Assembly (NCBI GenBank): GCA_004565275.1
Contig: SDOX01000145.1
Span: 255,071 to 319,070, forward strand
From: Nannochloropsis salina CCMP1776
Taxonomy: Eukaryota; Sar; Eustigmatophyceae; Eustigmatales; Monodopsidaceae
Direction: 5' to 3'
Length of the DNA: 64,000 bases
The notes below the pieces were generated by a model. The model did not search any database. It saw nothing but the letters and a program-made list of their open reading frames with translations, and had not been told where the DNA came from. The position numbers and the translations under genes are program-made. Positions 51,412-60,973 of this stretch are shown here, piece by piece (positions within the stretch are counted from its first letter, which is position 1; each line of letters starts with the position of its first letter).

Positions 51412-52437
51412 TTATTTCCTCATCAAACGTCGAAAATTTTCCCGTATAGAGTTCATGGCCTCCTCCAATGAAATACCTTTAACCTCAGCCATGGCCTGCA
51501 CGCCGATAGGGACAGTGGCGGGCTCATTCCGCACGTTCTTTTCGGGGCCCTGGTAAGGCGAATCGGTCTCTGTTAAGAGTTGATCTAAGGGGACTTCTTT
51601 TACGAGCTTTTTGAAGGACTCACTTCGCACAACCACAGAGGGTATCGAGAGATAGTATCCAGCCTCGGCTATCCTTTTTCCCAGTTTTGTTTTTCCACAA
51701 AAGCAGTGGAAATCTGCCTTGACTACACCCATCTCCTGCAAAATCTCGAAAGTCCGAAGTTCAGCTTTGCGTGTGTGCAGTATCAGAGGCAGATCGTGCT
51801 TTTTGGCGACCACTATCAACTTCCGGAGCACGCGTTCCTGTTCTGCAAACTCGACGGGATCTGTGCAATAGTAAGCGTCCAGACCGCACTCCCCGACGGC
51901 CACCACCTTGCCCTCTGCACACATCCGGTCGATAAACTCCACCTCTGCGTCTACATCGAACTTGTCGGGGGGTGGAAAAGGGTTTCTCCAAGCCTCAGGG
52001 TTGATTACATTGCAGGCTGCATCGAGCGGATAGATGCCCAGGGCCGGTAAGAGGCTGCTAGGGTGACGGTCACAAAGCTTAAGCACGGCTCGGTTCGACT
52101 GCGGCTCCAATCCGTTAACCACACAGTACTCCAGTCCCTTATCTTTCGCTCTTTGAGCCACAGCGTCTTCTTCTCCAGCAAATTGCTCATGGATAATGTG
52201 GCAATGCACGTCAACAAATCGATTCAATTGGGATGAGTCCCCGGCAGCGGCCTTCATCACGTTGAGCATCCGGCTGCTGCCGCATAAAATCCGACTGTTA
52301 CAATGGGAGATCGACAACGGCCTTTGAGGCGATGTCAGGAAAGAAACGTGGGCTGCAGCTCCTGCTGTTCTGCAGAACAGCGTGAGCATGCAAGTAGTAA
52401 AACAGGAGAAGAGCGCTCGGACACGACCAGAGCTCAT
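51412..52437 (-). CDS. TatD-family metal-dependent deoxyribonuclease
   Basis: Single exon, 341 aa. TatD enzymes are TIM-barrel, two-metal hydrolases with 3'-5' DNase activity. Metal ligands are visible: FVDVHCHIIH (HxH), AVGECGLDAYY (Glu), LILHTRKAE (His), FHCFCGKTK (His) and TETDSPYQGP (Asp). Family length is about 260 aa, reached from residue 73 onwards. The extra N-terminus (SCFTTCMLTLFCRTAGAAAH) is hydrophobic and could be a targeting leader. An internal ATG (MKAAAGDSSQLNRF) would give a cytosolic form. It is divergent from the DUF1995 gene. Confidence 0.92.
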   Translation of the reverse strand: MSSGRVRALFSCFTTCMLTLFCRTAGAAAHVSFLTSPQRPLSISHCNSRILCGSSRMLNVMKAAAGDSSQLNRFVDVHCHIIHEQFAGEEDAVAQRAKDKGLEYCVVNGLEPQSNRAVLKLCDRHPSSLLPALGIYPLDAACNVINPEAWRNPFPPPDKFDVDAEVEFIDRMCAEGKVVAVGECGLDAYYCTDPVEFAEQERVLRKLIVVAKKHDLPLILHTRKAELRTFEILQEMGVVKADFHCFCGKTKLGKRIAEAGYYLSIPSVVVRSESFKKLVKEVPLDQLLTETDSPYQGPEKNVRNEPATVPIGVQAMAEVKGISLEEAMNSIRENFRRLMRK

Positions 52438-53072
52438 GCAAAGAATAGCAGGCAGCGCTGGCCCAATAAGGTAGAGAGCAATGGAGAGCTAGTGGTGCAG
52501 ATGCGTCCTGGACCTTTGAGCCTACACAAAGCTCTGTGGCGGAATCAAGTTGCTCATCACACCCGAGACAGGTACTTGTTGGATATCCGCTGAATCACCG
52601 CGTGTGAACCTGTGTGTGAAACGTATTTTCTAAGATGTGGGAGGCTTCGAATCAAAAACTTCACCAGGCTTGAACAGGAGCAAGCTTTGGGCGTGAATGT
52701 TTCTGCGAAACCCGAGTTGCCATTATAGACATCCAGCGTCTGTGTCACTAGCCTAGCCTGAGAGCTTATCGTCGGAGCCCTTTCCCCGCCACTACAAGCT
52801 GTCACACGAGATAATAAAACACAATAAAGCCGATTATATACAGCGACGATATAAAGAGAATCACCTAAGTCCTAAAACATCCAAGGAATACATTTTGAGG
52901 GTAAGGAAAGCCAGACAAGAGCAAGGACACGCAGTCAAGAAGCAAGCCCTCCCAGCGGGAAGCAGGCGGCGGGGGAAATGCAGCGAGGGATGAAGATAAA
53001 GAAGGCGCATGAGCACACAGCTGCCACCACTGTCCGCTCTCGTCGGTAGTATTCTCGTTTTTTGGGTCTCCA
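52438..53072. promoter_or_regulatory. Divergent intergenic region (TatD / DUF1995)
   Basis: Holds the two promoters. A short hydrophobic plus-strand frame starting at 53009 overlaps the next gene in another frame; it may contain part of its leader if an extra splice exists. Confidence 0.4.
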
Positions 53073-54457
53073 ATGTCGCAAATAGGGTGGTGGATGTTTT
53101 TGATCTGTACATTGTTCCTGTGTCCACGGGCGCCAATTTCAACCCAGGCGCATCGCTCAATCGACGGCTATCTTGTTCCTCTGCCCCACAGCATGCATTT
53201 CAGTAGCGGCTGGATATCTCTACCTTTGCAGTTAGGAGTGATTCTAGCAGCGACGTTGAGAGGGCATTGTCATTTGGCGGGCAGCTCCATCAGCATCCAG
53301 GGCATGAGACCTCACAGTCTGGCATTCTTCGGAAATTGGGCCACACAAGCTCAGACCTCAACGTCGTCAACAGGGACATCGTGCAGTACCCTTGCCACGC
53401 CGCCACCTTCGAAGCTTGTGGATAAAGGGCCCAGTTTGCCCAAGCTGTATGGCGGATGGTTTGATAACACCCTTATCAATCAAGCCTCCGCCGCCATAAA
53501 TGCGGCGGTCAGAGACGGTAAGAGGTACTTGTAATGAATGGCACTGTATTTAATCAATGTTTTTCACATTTTGCGCATAACACACTGTCAATCAGGTGTC
53601 AAGACTTCAGAGGTGCTTTTCCCATCCCTTCCTAACATGGAAGAGCGTGAATTTGGGACTGAGCTTAATAGTAAGTGCAATTTTGGGATTCTCCAACTTG
53701 CGTTCAGCTTCCTAGTATCTCGTGGTTTCCATTTATGTGCTCCTTCACACTCTTTCTGAAGGACCCATTTCTTTTTTTAAAAAAGCCTCACGGCACAATC
53801 TTGAGAATTTGTACTGATATTTCTTTTCTACCTATTCCTATGTCGCAATGATTCACAGTGAAGTATAATAAGGCGGTGGCAGCTCGTCTCAAAGGGCCTG
53901 ACAACATTTTGAGGAGAAAAAGTGTGGCTTACGCAAACGTGGACATTGCCAGCCGAGTTGCTGGCAAGACGGGCAAACGTACGCTGATCTTGACATACGA
54001 CGGGGCCGTGGACCCAAATATCATAAAAATATCTAGCAAGGCTATGCTTACGCGCATTAATGCTCTTGACGGGGAGGCCGCAACACGTGCAAATGATATT
54101 ATATTCGCCCTTTCCCCGGGGACGGGACCTCAATGGAGCAAAGCAAGCGGGTTAAAAACGGATGCACCGGTGGTGGCAATCAACGCGCCTTTTTCATTGA
54201 ATTATGATATTGCACAGGGTGGAAAATGGGAGCCGATTTACGTTGTCAAACGTGTCACGAAAGGTTGGGTATTTAGGGCATATCCTCATGAGTTTAAGGT
54301 CTACCTAGACAAGCCGGATGGTTCGGTGGAACTTATCAAGGAGTTTAAGGGAGGGGTGGTTCCAAAGCTACGTGAGGTGTCATCCATCGTTCGCGAGGAG
54401 AGCCAAAGGCGGGGATATGCAGTACTGAATGATCGATATTTGACTCAGCGTCTTTAA
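53073..54457 (+). CDS. DUF1995 (LPA3-like) plastid protein
   Basis: Three exons, 53073-53517, 53596-53670 and 53859-54457, give about 372 aa. Borders are GTAAGA/AATCAG and GTAAGT/TTCACAG. The DUF1995 domain begins near residue 133 (NQASAAINAAVRDG, then GVKTSEVLFPSLPNMEEREF) and continues through KRTLILTYDGAVDPNIIKI, PVVAINAPFSLNYD and GWVFRAYPHEFKVYLD. Plant members include LOW PSII ACCUMULATION 3, needed for assembly of the photosystem II core, which supports a stromal assembly role here by homology. The N-terminus (MFLICTLFLCPRAPIS) is signal-peptide-like, but its exact start is uncertain because another hydrophobic frame overlaps it. The 75-nt middle exon is short but keeps frame and motif. 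Confidence 0.78.
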
Positions 54458-55038
54458 GGAGAGGAGCGTCATCTTGTTTTTAGCAATGTGAATTGTAATG
54501 TGAGGCAAAAGAGGTAAAGATGGCTGAAAAAGAGAATATGCTACAACGCAACGCTACTTGCCCAGACATTTTTGTTTTTGGAGTTCGTATCCTCATGAAA
54601 AAGAAAATGTGTATGGAAAATTCTCGTGAATTGTTGAGAAGAAAAGTCTAGGAACTGTTCAGAAAAAAATCTTTCCCTGTAGTCGGACATATGTCCCCTG
54701 TCATGTTCACGGACAAATTAATTTGAATGTTTGAATTCGGATAGCGGCTTGGTAGGTGGTATTTGCAACATCCTCACGGTAAATGAGAATTAAAACACAT
54801 GTAGAATCAACATTTTTTTTAAAACAAAAGTTCCTTACTTATTATAGACTTTATTCTTTTCGCCGGAGAGCCTCTGCTCTGGAACCTGATAAGAGCAGTA
54901 TACGACGGCTGCCGCCGCGCAATACCGTTAATGCAGATCCCTGGCTGCGCTAGCCAGCTTGCCACTTCAACTCTCACGCACGGCTCTCTAAGATCTATTG
55001 TTTTTTTCCTACAAATTTACCTCGAATTATAGCTGCAG
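54458..55038. other. Intergenic, no supported gene
   Basis: AT-rich gap between two plus-strand genes. No frame or RNA gene recognised. Confidence 0.45.
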
Positions 55039-56421
55039 ATGTCTAGCACGGGAACTCGTGATTTTCTCAATGGTCTCCGCATTGCCGGACGACTTTGGGG
55101 TTCTCACGGAGATAAGATTACTTATGCCGCTCATGGGCGAAACTACGACGATGAGCGGGCTGCCAAGACAATCGAGGAATTTCAAGCTACGACCATGTCT
55201 GCTGTAACTGGCGCCGGTCTCGAAGACCAGTCGCGTGGTAACGGGAGTCCTTCAATTATGCGACAGGTCTCTAGGGATCTAGTTATTTCCCCGTCATCTC
55301 CATTTATTGCGCGCCAGTCCTCTTCCCCGACGTCGAACTGGGGAGAAAACGGAAATCCATCTTTCATCATGCGTCAGACTTCACTTGACTTCGTGCCATC
55401 TGGTGCAAGTGGTGTTTCCTCGCCACCACCACTCATCGCTCGGCAATCCTCCCGAGACATGCCCTTGTCAGAAATCTTGCGGCAGCACTCCCGCGAACTT
55501 TCTCCCACCAGCCCAACGTATATAGACCAAAATTTGAACGCTAACTTCGATGATGCAGCCGTCTTCCGCCCGATTGGCGGATCACAGAGTGGAAATAGCA
55601 AGCTTTCGCAGAGTCCTACTTCCTTGTTGACGCCTTTTACATCTTCAAGTCCGATGGCTAGTCCTAAAGCTTTGCGACCAAGTGGGAGGCGCTCTCCCTT
55701 GGCTCACTCTTTGTCGTACGAGTACACACGAATAGACGAAAAGGGCTTATCGCGCTGTGTTGAGGCCTCCCTTGCTCCGCCGCGAGAGACAAACCATCAG
55801 ATAGGAACAAGTCTGCCCAATCCAATTGTGAAGGAACACAGTAAATTAATGGGCATTCATGATTATGAGCCCTACCGTTCAAAGCATACAGCAGCGAAAG
55901 CTATTCTTAACGCGGTACAACCCTCAGAATACGACGGAACGGAGACACGTCTGAATCCCATAGCTGCACTCTCCGCTGCAGACAAAGCTGATTTGATTAA
56001 TGAAGCTCGAACTCGTGATCGAGTTACCAATGTCTCGAAAGTCAGTGTGTTTAGTCGTAAGAAAAGTCTTGGAAGAAGGAGCACAAGCGAAAGGGTACAA
56101 GAAAATAGTAAAGACACTGAAACCCGCGGTCAACAAAGTGATAGCTCGAAGGGTAACATATTTAGCCGTAAGACAAGATTTGGGAGGAGAAGCACTAGTG
56201 AAAGGTGGAAGGGGAATAATGGAGATACTGAGAAGTGCGATGAAAGAAGCGATTGCTCCACGAGCAATGAATTCAACCGTAAGAAAAGTTCTGGGAGGAA
56301 AAGTACGGATGACACTTCGATGGCCGGGCAGGTAGAGATTGACTTCGGTGCTGTTAAGTGGAGGCCTGGCCTGATTTTGTCCAGACTCATTCGTAAAAGT
56401 AGTAGTCTTCAAATCTCATGA
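55039..56421 (+). CDS. RQxS-repeat protein of unknown function
   Basis: Single open frame of 460 aa starting at an ATG (an upstream exon is possible). No known domain. It contains two repeat families. Five copies of a short motif [IL]-x-R-Q-x-S-[RLS] lie at residues about 73, 90, 110, 133 and 147 (IMRQVSRDL, IARQSSSPT, IMRQTSLDF, IARQSSRDM, ILRQHSREL). Three copies of a roughly 37-aa unit lie at about 336-430 (FSRKKSLGRRSTSER, FSRKTRFGRRSTSER, FNRKKSSGRKSTDD). Both contain R-x-x-S sites of the kind AGC or CaM kinases phosphorylate and 14-3-3 proteins may bind. The rest is Ser/Pro-rich and likely disordered. It sits head to tail with the RhoGEF gene; a shared signalling role is only a guess. 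Confidence 0.6.
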   Translation: MSSTGTRDFLNGLRIAGRLWGSHGDKITYAAHGRNYDDERAAKTIEEFQATTMSAVTGAGLEDQSRGNGSPSIMRQVSRDLVISPSSPFIARQSSSPTSNWGENGNPSFIMRQTSLDFVPSGASGVSSPPPLIARQSSRDMPLSEILRQHSRELSPTSPTYIDQNLNANFDDAAVFRPIGGSQSGNSKLSQSPTSLLTPFTSSSPMASPKALRPSGRRSPLAHSLSYEYTRIDEKGLSRCVEASLAPPRETNHQIGTSLPNPIVKEHSKLMGIHDYEPYRSKHTAAKAILNAVQPSEYDGTETRLNPIAALSAADKADLINEARTRDRVTNVSKVSVFSRKKSLGRRSTSERVQENSKDTETRGQQSDSSKGNIFSRKTRFGRRSTSERWKGNNGDTEKCDERSDCSTSNEFNRKKSSGRKSTDDTSMAGQVEIDFGAVKWRPGLILSRLIRKSSSLQIS

Positions 56422-57191
56422 CTGAGAGCTGAGGTGAGGATAGTATGAGAAATGAAAAAGTAAGCAAAAGTGCTTTAGCGGCACTTTGTCTCACTAGCAC
56501 TCGTTATTCATAAAATCCACACGAAGAATATGAAGAGGGGGTTTATTACTGCTTTGTGTTGTGTCGTCTTTTTCTTGCTTGGACCCGTAAAGGATAGTTT
56601 ATATCTTTCAATCATTGGAAAGAGCCAATCTGTGAATCCATGATATTGAATATTGGGAATAATACTTGTTTGAATACATAATTAGTAAGTTTAAATAACA
56701 GTAAGATATCTTTTTAATGCTTCACCTCACGCCCTGGACTGTCCGTGGACGCAGTGCCTGGGGACAAGATGCCGGACATGACGCTATAAATAACATCATG
56801 CTTTGATACCCGGAGGAGCCTGGCGGTTCGAGAAAGCGGTCAGTTGGGGGATGGATGTGTTCTGTGTGTAGTGGGTATTAGGGTTTTTTTCAAATCGCGT
56901 CTCGCGCAAATCGATCTCATGTGACGCCTTTTATATCTTAAATGACTCTAGGCCGCGTTGGTAAAGGACAATTAAAGCAATCATTTGGAGTAAAACGATG
57001 AAATCGCCAGCGCAAGGGAAGCCCGACTCATGTCGTGAACGAGACATAAAGCTCCCAGGGCAGATGGTGCACAAATGAAGTGCTCCCGTCTGTGTATCCT
57101 TCCTTGACAGTTCCAGCAGCGGTGTGATCAGGAGCGAGCCTAGAACAGTCGTGCGGTTCCCTTTAAGCGCGTCTGCTCCACTGCCAGCATA
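56422..57191. promoter_or_regulatory. Intergenic upstream of RhoGEF gene
   Basis: 770 bases, AT-rich on the left and mixed on the right. It should include the RhoGEF promoter. No frame or RNA gene recognised. Confidence 0.4.
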
Positions 57192-60100
57192 ATGCCGGCC
57201 GGGGAAGACACTTACCCCCCCACACCTACACGCGCGCCATCATGGTCCCCATCTAATCCGCCAGTCACCGACGGTGCCAGTAACTTGCCACTCACTCCAC
57301 GCTCTCGCAGCCGCCGCCGCGACCAAGTCGCACGGGAAATTTTGGACAGTGAGAAATCATTCGTGGAGCAAATGATGGTTCTTACCAAAACCTTCATAAA
57401 GCCGCTTCGGTATTGGAACGCAGAAATCGCTGGTAACGCGGAGTCGACACATCCTCCTCTCCCAAATTCTTTCCTTCAGGAGATTTTTTCGAACATCGAG
57501 CAGCTCCTCATTTTCAACGGCCACGTCGTAGAGCAGTTTTCCGAGCTCCAATGCGGCTCTCAGGCCTTCGGTGGTTTCTTCAAAAAAGCTGCTCCGTTTT
57601 TTAAAATGTACTCAAGCTATGTCAGCAACTATGACCGTGCCATGGAGACGCTCCTTCACTTAATAGAAACGCGGTTAGACTTTGCCGCTTTCGTAAGAGG
57701 TAAGCAGGTTTCCGAAGGATGGGTCTACTAACGTCCGGTGTCATGTCCTTGAAAGGTCGTACAGACACGACAGTCTTACTTCTTCGAATAGTGTAGGCAT
57801 TGGCTTTTCTTTCTCATGATGTCAATTTAATTCTTCCCCATTCCAGCGTGCGAGCTTCAAGAAGGTTGCAAGGGGCTAAATCTTCGGGCTTATCTGATAA
57901 TGCCTATACAGAGAATTCCACGCTACAAGCTGCTCCTGACCGAGTTATTGAAACATACACCCGAGGAGCATCCTGATTTTGAAGATTTGGAGGCAGCCGT
58001 CAAATTGGTTTCCAGCGTTGTCGGTGCCATAAATGAAGATATTAAACGGCAAGAGAAGCGCTTTAAGGTCATCGAAATTCAAGAGCGATGGGATACGGTG
58101 CGTATTTGTTTGCGATATGTGGTAGTGGTTGAGCTAGGAGTGCAGCATTTTAATTCATAGCAGATTTTTCGTCGATCCGATGCGGTATCGCATACGTGAA
58201 CGATTTTTTTTGTTTGCTCTTTTTAGCCCTACTGCCGAGCCCTTGAACTCACTTCTTTTTGCCGACTAACTCATTTCACTTAAGAACCTGGTCACTGCGT
58301 CAAGGAAATTTGAGAAAGAAGGCATGCTTGTAAAAGTATGTCGAAAGGGACCTAAAGCACGTCAGTTTGTTCTTTTAAACGATCTTCTGATTTACGGCGC
58401 GCGTAAAATTGCATCCTCCGAGAAATGCACTCTCCACCGAAAAGTAGACCTGAGCGAGCTCTTCGTCGTCGATTCGGGCAATGCAGAGAAGACGTTCATT
58501 TTAGCCACACGTGCAAAATCTTTTGTCGTACAATGCGCGGACATGTCAGACAAGAAGACTTGGATGGCGGCCTTCGCCGCGTGCTTTGCGGAGATGGAAA
58601 AGACGGTGCTGTATGGTAAGGGCCGCGTCTTGAATAAAGATCAACGCTTGACTCATGTAGGGCTATGGATGGTCAGGGATGGGGAGATGGTACGCGAGAG
58701 CTATTTGTTGCCGCCTCAGTTGCAGGAGAACAAGATGTACGGCTTCCTTGATTTTCGAGATTTACGCCTCGTCGTCGACCCTCAGGGCCCTAGCCGCGGG
58801 AGCATGGGCAAGAGGGTTTTGTCCCGTATAATGCGCCGCGGTGCCAGTCTTTCACAGTTTAACTTTAAGGTCCAGTCAGAGCATCCTGTGCCCTGCGAGC
58901 ACATCACGCCGGACGAGGTTTACGAACCGGGAGAGTCAGATGAGGACGACGAATCTACTTTCGCTGATGCTCTTTCGCCTTTCAGCTCCGCGTCGGTCTC
59001 TCCTCAGAATTTGGGTCTATCAGATGCTCGGACAAGCTATGGACTAGATGCATATTCAGCGACAAGATCGCGAAGCGTTGATGCAGTACCTTCTGCGCCC
59101 TTGAATGATATAGGATTTCAAACTACCTCCGGTTTCATTGACGGGAGGTGAGTGATGTGATAAAATTGCGCCCGAATATGCGATGCGTTGCAGCATCCCA
59201 TCAAGATTTCGATGAGAAATGTGTGTGTATGCGTTTCCTGATTTGAAGGCAAGGACACTGGTTTGTATTCGTGCGTGCTTCAAGGTTCTTGGGTTGACGC
59301 GTGCATTCTTGCTTCTTCTTGTCACCAAAGTGGCATTAAATATACTCGTAAATTTTCACGTCAGTCACTATCACACCCTTTTCTCAGGCAAAGTGGGAAG
59401 TGGAGCGGAATTTTACACGGTCTACGACCCAAAGGAGCATCTTCAGCGTCCCCGGGGCCAGTCGCTGATTACCAGCAACGCTCCGACATGGCTGCACTGG
59501 AGCGTACAATGGGTTTGATGGGGCTTCAAGCTCCGTACAACCAAGGAAATGGGAATGAAAAGGGAGAATCTCGTCCGTCACCGCCTCCTTTATCGGCAGT
59601 CGTGGCCGCGCCTGTAGGCGCCAAATCCGTCGATGTGGGTCGCAACGTGACCCTCGGTGGCGGTGTATGTCTGACGAAGCCGACGTCCCCCAGTCATGGA
59701 CCTTTGTCGCCCTCCTTGTCTCCTCGATGCGCGTATGAGGATTTAATACGCCCTGCGCAGGAAGCGGTAAACTTGCCCTTCTTGCCATCCTCAGCATCAA
59801 GTTTCGCGCCATATCCTAGCACCAGTGTGAGCAGTCTTCGACAATCTAGTGATTCGGGTGGGGAACACTCCGCGAAGACACTTGCTGAAGGCGAAGCAGT
59901 CTCTGTATCTTCCCAGAGCTTTTTGGGAGGCTCTACTGGCGGCAAAAATCGCTTTGGTGGGAATACAAGTACAAGTGAAGAGGCTCGCAAATGTGATGCC
60001 GTTCCACAGTCCTTTCGTCATCATCAAGTGGGAGGCGATCGTCCAGTCAAGGCGCCGCGTTCTCCTCGGCAAGGCTCTTTGTCCCCTCCTTCGTTTCCAG

Positions 60101-60672
60101 CGCGTTTTGAGTCTGCAAAATCTAGTGACGCATTTTCCCGATCTTCACCCCCTGTCCCCAAATTCGCGGCTCTTCCCCTTCCGAGTTGCTCGGCGTCGTC
60201 ATCAAACCGCACTCCAGGTAATGAGTACGTTGTTGTTTTGCCTGTGAGTGATCTTGGCCTTGGAATCTTTTTGCGAGACGAAAGTGGAGAGGTGGTTGTA
60301 GGTGGATTTCGATCTCCAAAGCATCTGACTGGGGCCGGCAGCGGAGCAAGTGGTGGAGGGCCAGGCGGCAACGGCACAAGTGCAACTTTGACAAATCCCT
60401 CGATGCGGGCTGGCATCAAGCTGGGAGATGTATTGCTGAAGGTGAATGGTACATCTATCCACTCGGTCAACCAAACAATTTCTATATTACGCGAATCGCG
60501 AATGGAGAAGGTATTTGCGTTAACGTTAAGGCGGGTAAATAATGCTGAAGGCTGGGTGGCACGAGGCAACAACATGGCTGCTGGCTTGGGAAGTATGCGT
60601 GTGCTTTCCTACTCGCCCCCGAAGCCTCAGAGTAAATCACTCCGCGGCAGTCGAACTTCCGGATCGAAATGA
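57192..60672 (+). CDS. Rho guanine-nucleotide exchange factor: DH-PH with C-terminal PDZ
   Basis: Four exons, 57192-57699, 57847-58097, 58285-59147 and 59388-60672, keep frame and give 968 aa. The DH domain at about 45-250 begins QVAREILDSEKSFVEQMMVL (conserved region 1) and contains YLIMPIQRIPRYKLLLTELL (conserved region 3, the Rho-contact helix). It is split by introns 1 and 2. The PH domain (about 264-361) starts EGMLVKVCRKGPKARQFVLL and ends KKTWMAAFAACFAEME. A long Ser/Pro-rich region follows. The PDZ domain (about 819-925) shows LGLGIFLRDESGEVVVGG, AGIKLGDVLLKVNGTSIHS and VNQTISILRES, with the carboxylate-binding loop changed to DLGLGI. The product should activate a Rho/Rac-type GTPase at membranes, the PDZ localising or autoinhibiting it. 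Confidence 0.88.
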
Positions 60673-60973
60673 GAAGGATTTAAGCAGGATTGAGCATGTA
60701 TCAGTTTTTTTCCCGGAGGGAAAGATGACAAAGTATGTAGATGGGTGGGACTTTTGGCACGTCGGATGTCTGACTTTACCAGCTGCGTAATGAATTATGT
60801 TCACACATTTGTATTGTTAGTGTGAGTGCATTGAGCTTGGACACTTAAAAAATTGGCCCGGCGTAATCTTTGATCTTCTTCCTTCGATCACGCAGAAATT
60901 GAAGTCAGCTGGTGTATTGCTTTTTTCCCGTTTTGGAACATTTTCACAGTCGAGAGGTCTTGAAAGCTTCAAA
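60673..60973. other. Convergent 3' region
   Basis: About 300 bases between the RhoGEF (+) and LRR (-) gene ends. Nothing recognised. Confidence 0.45.
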
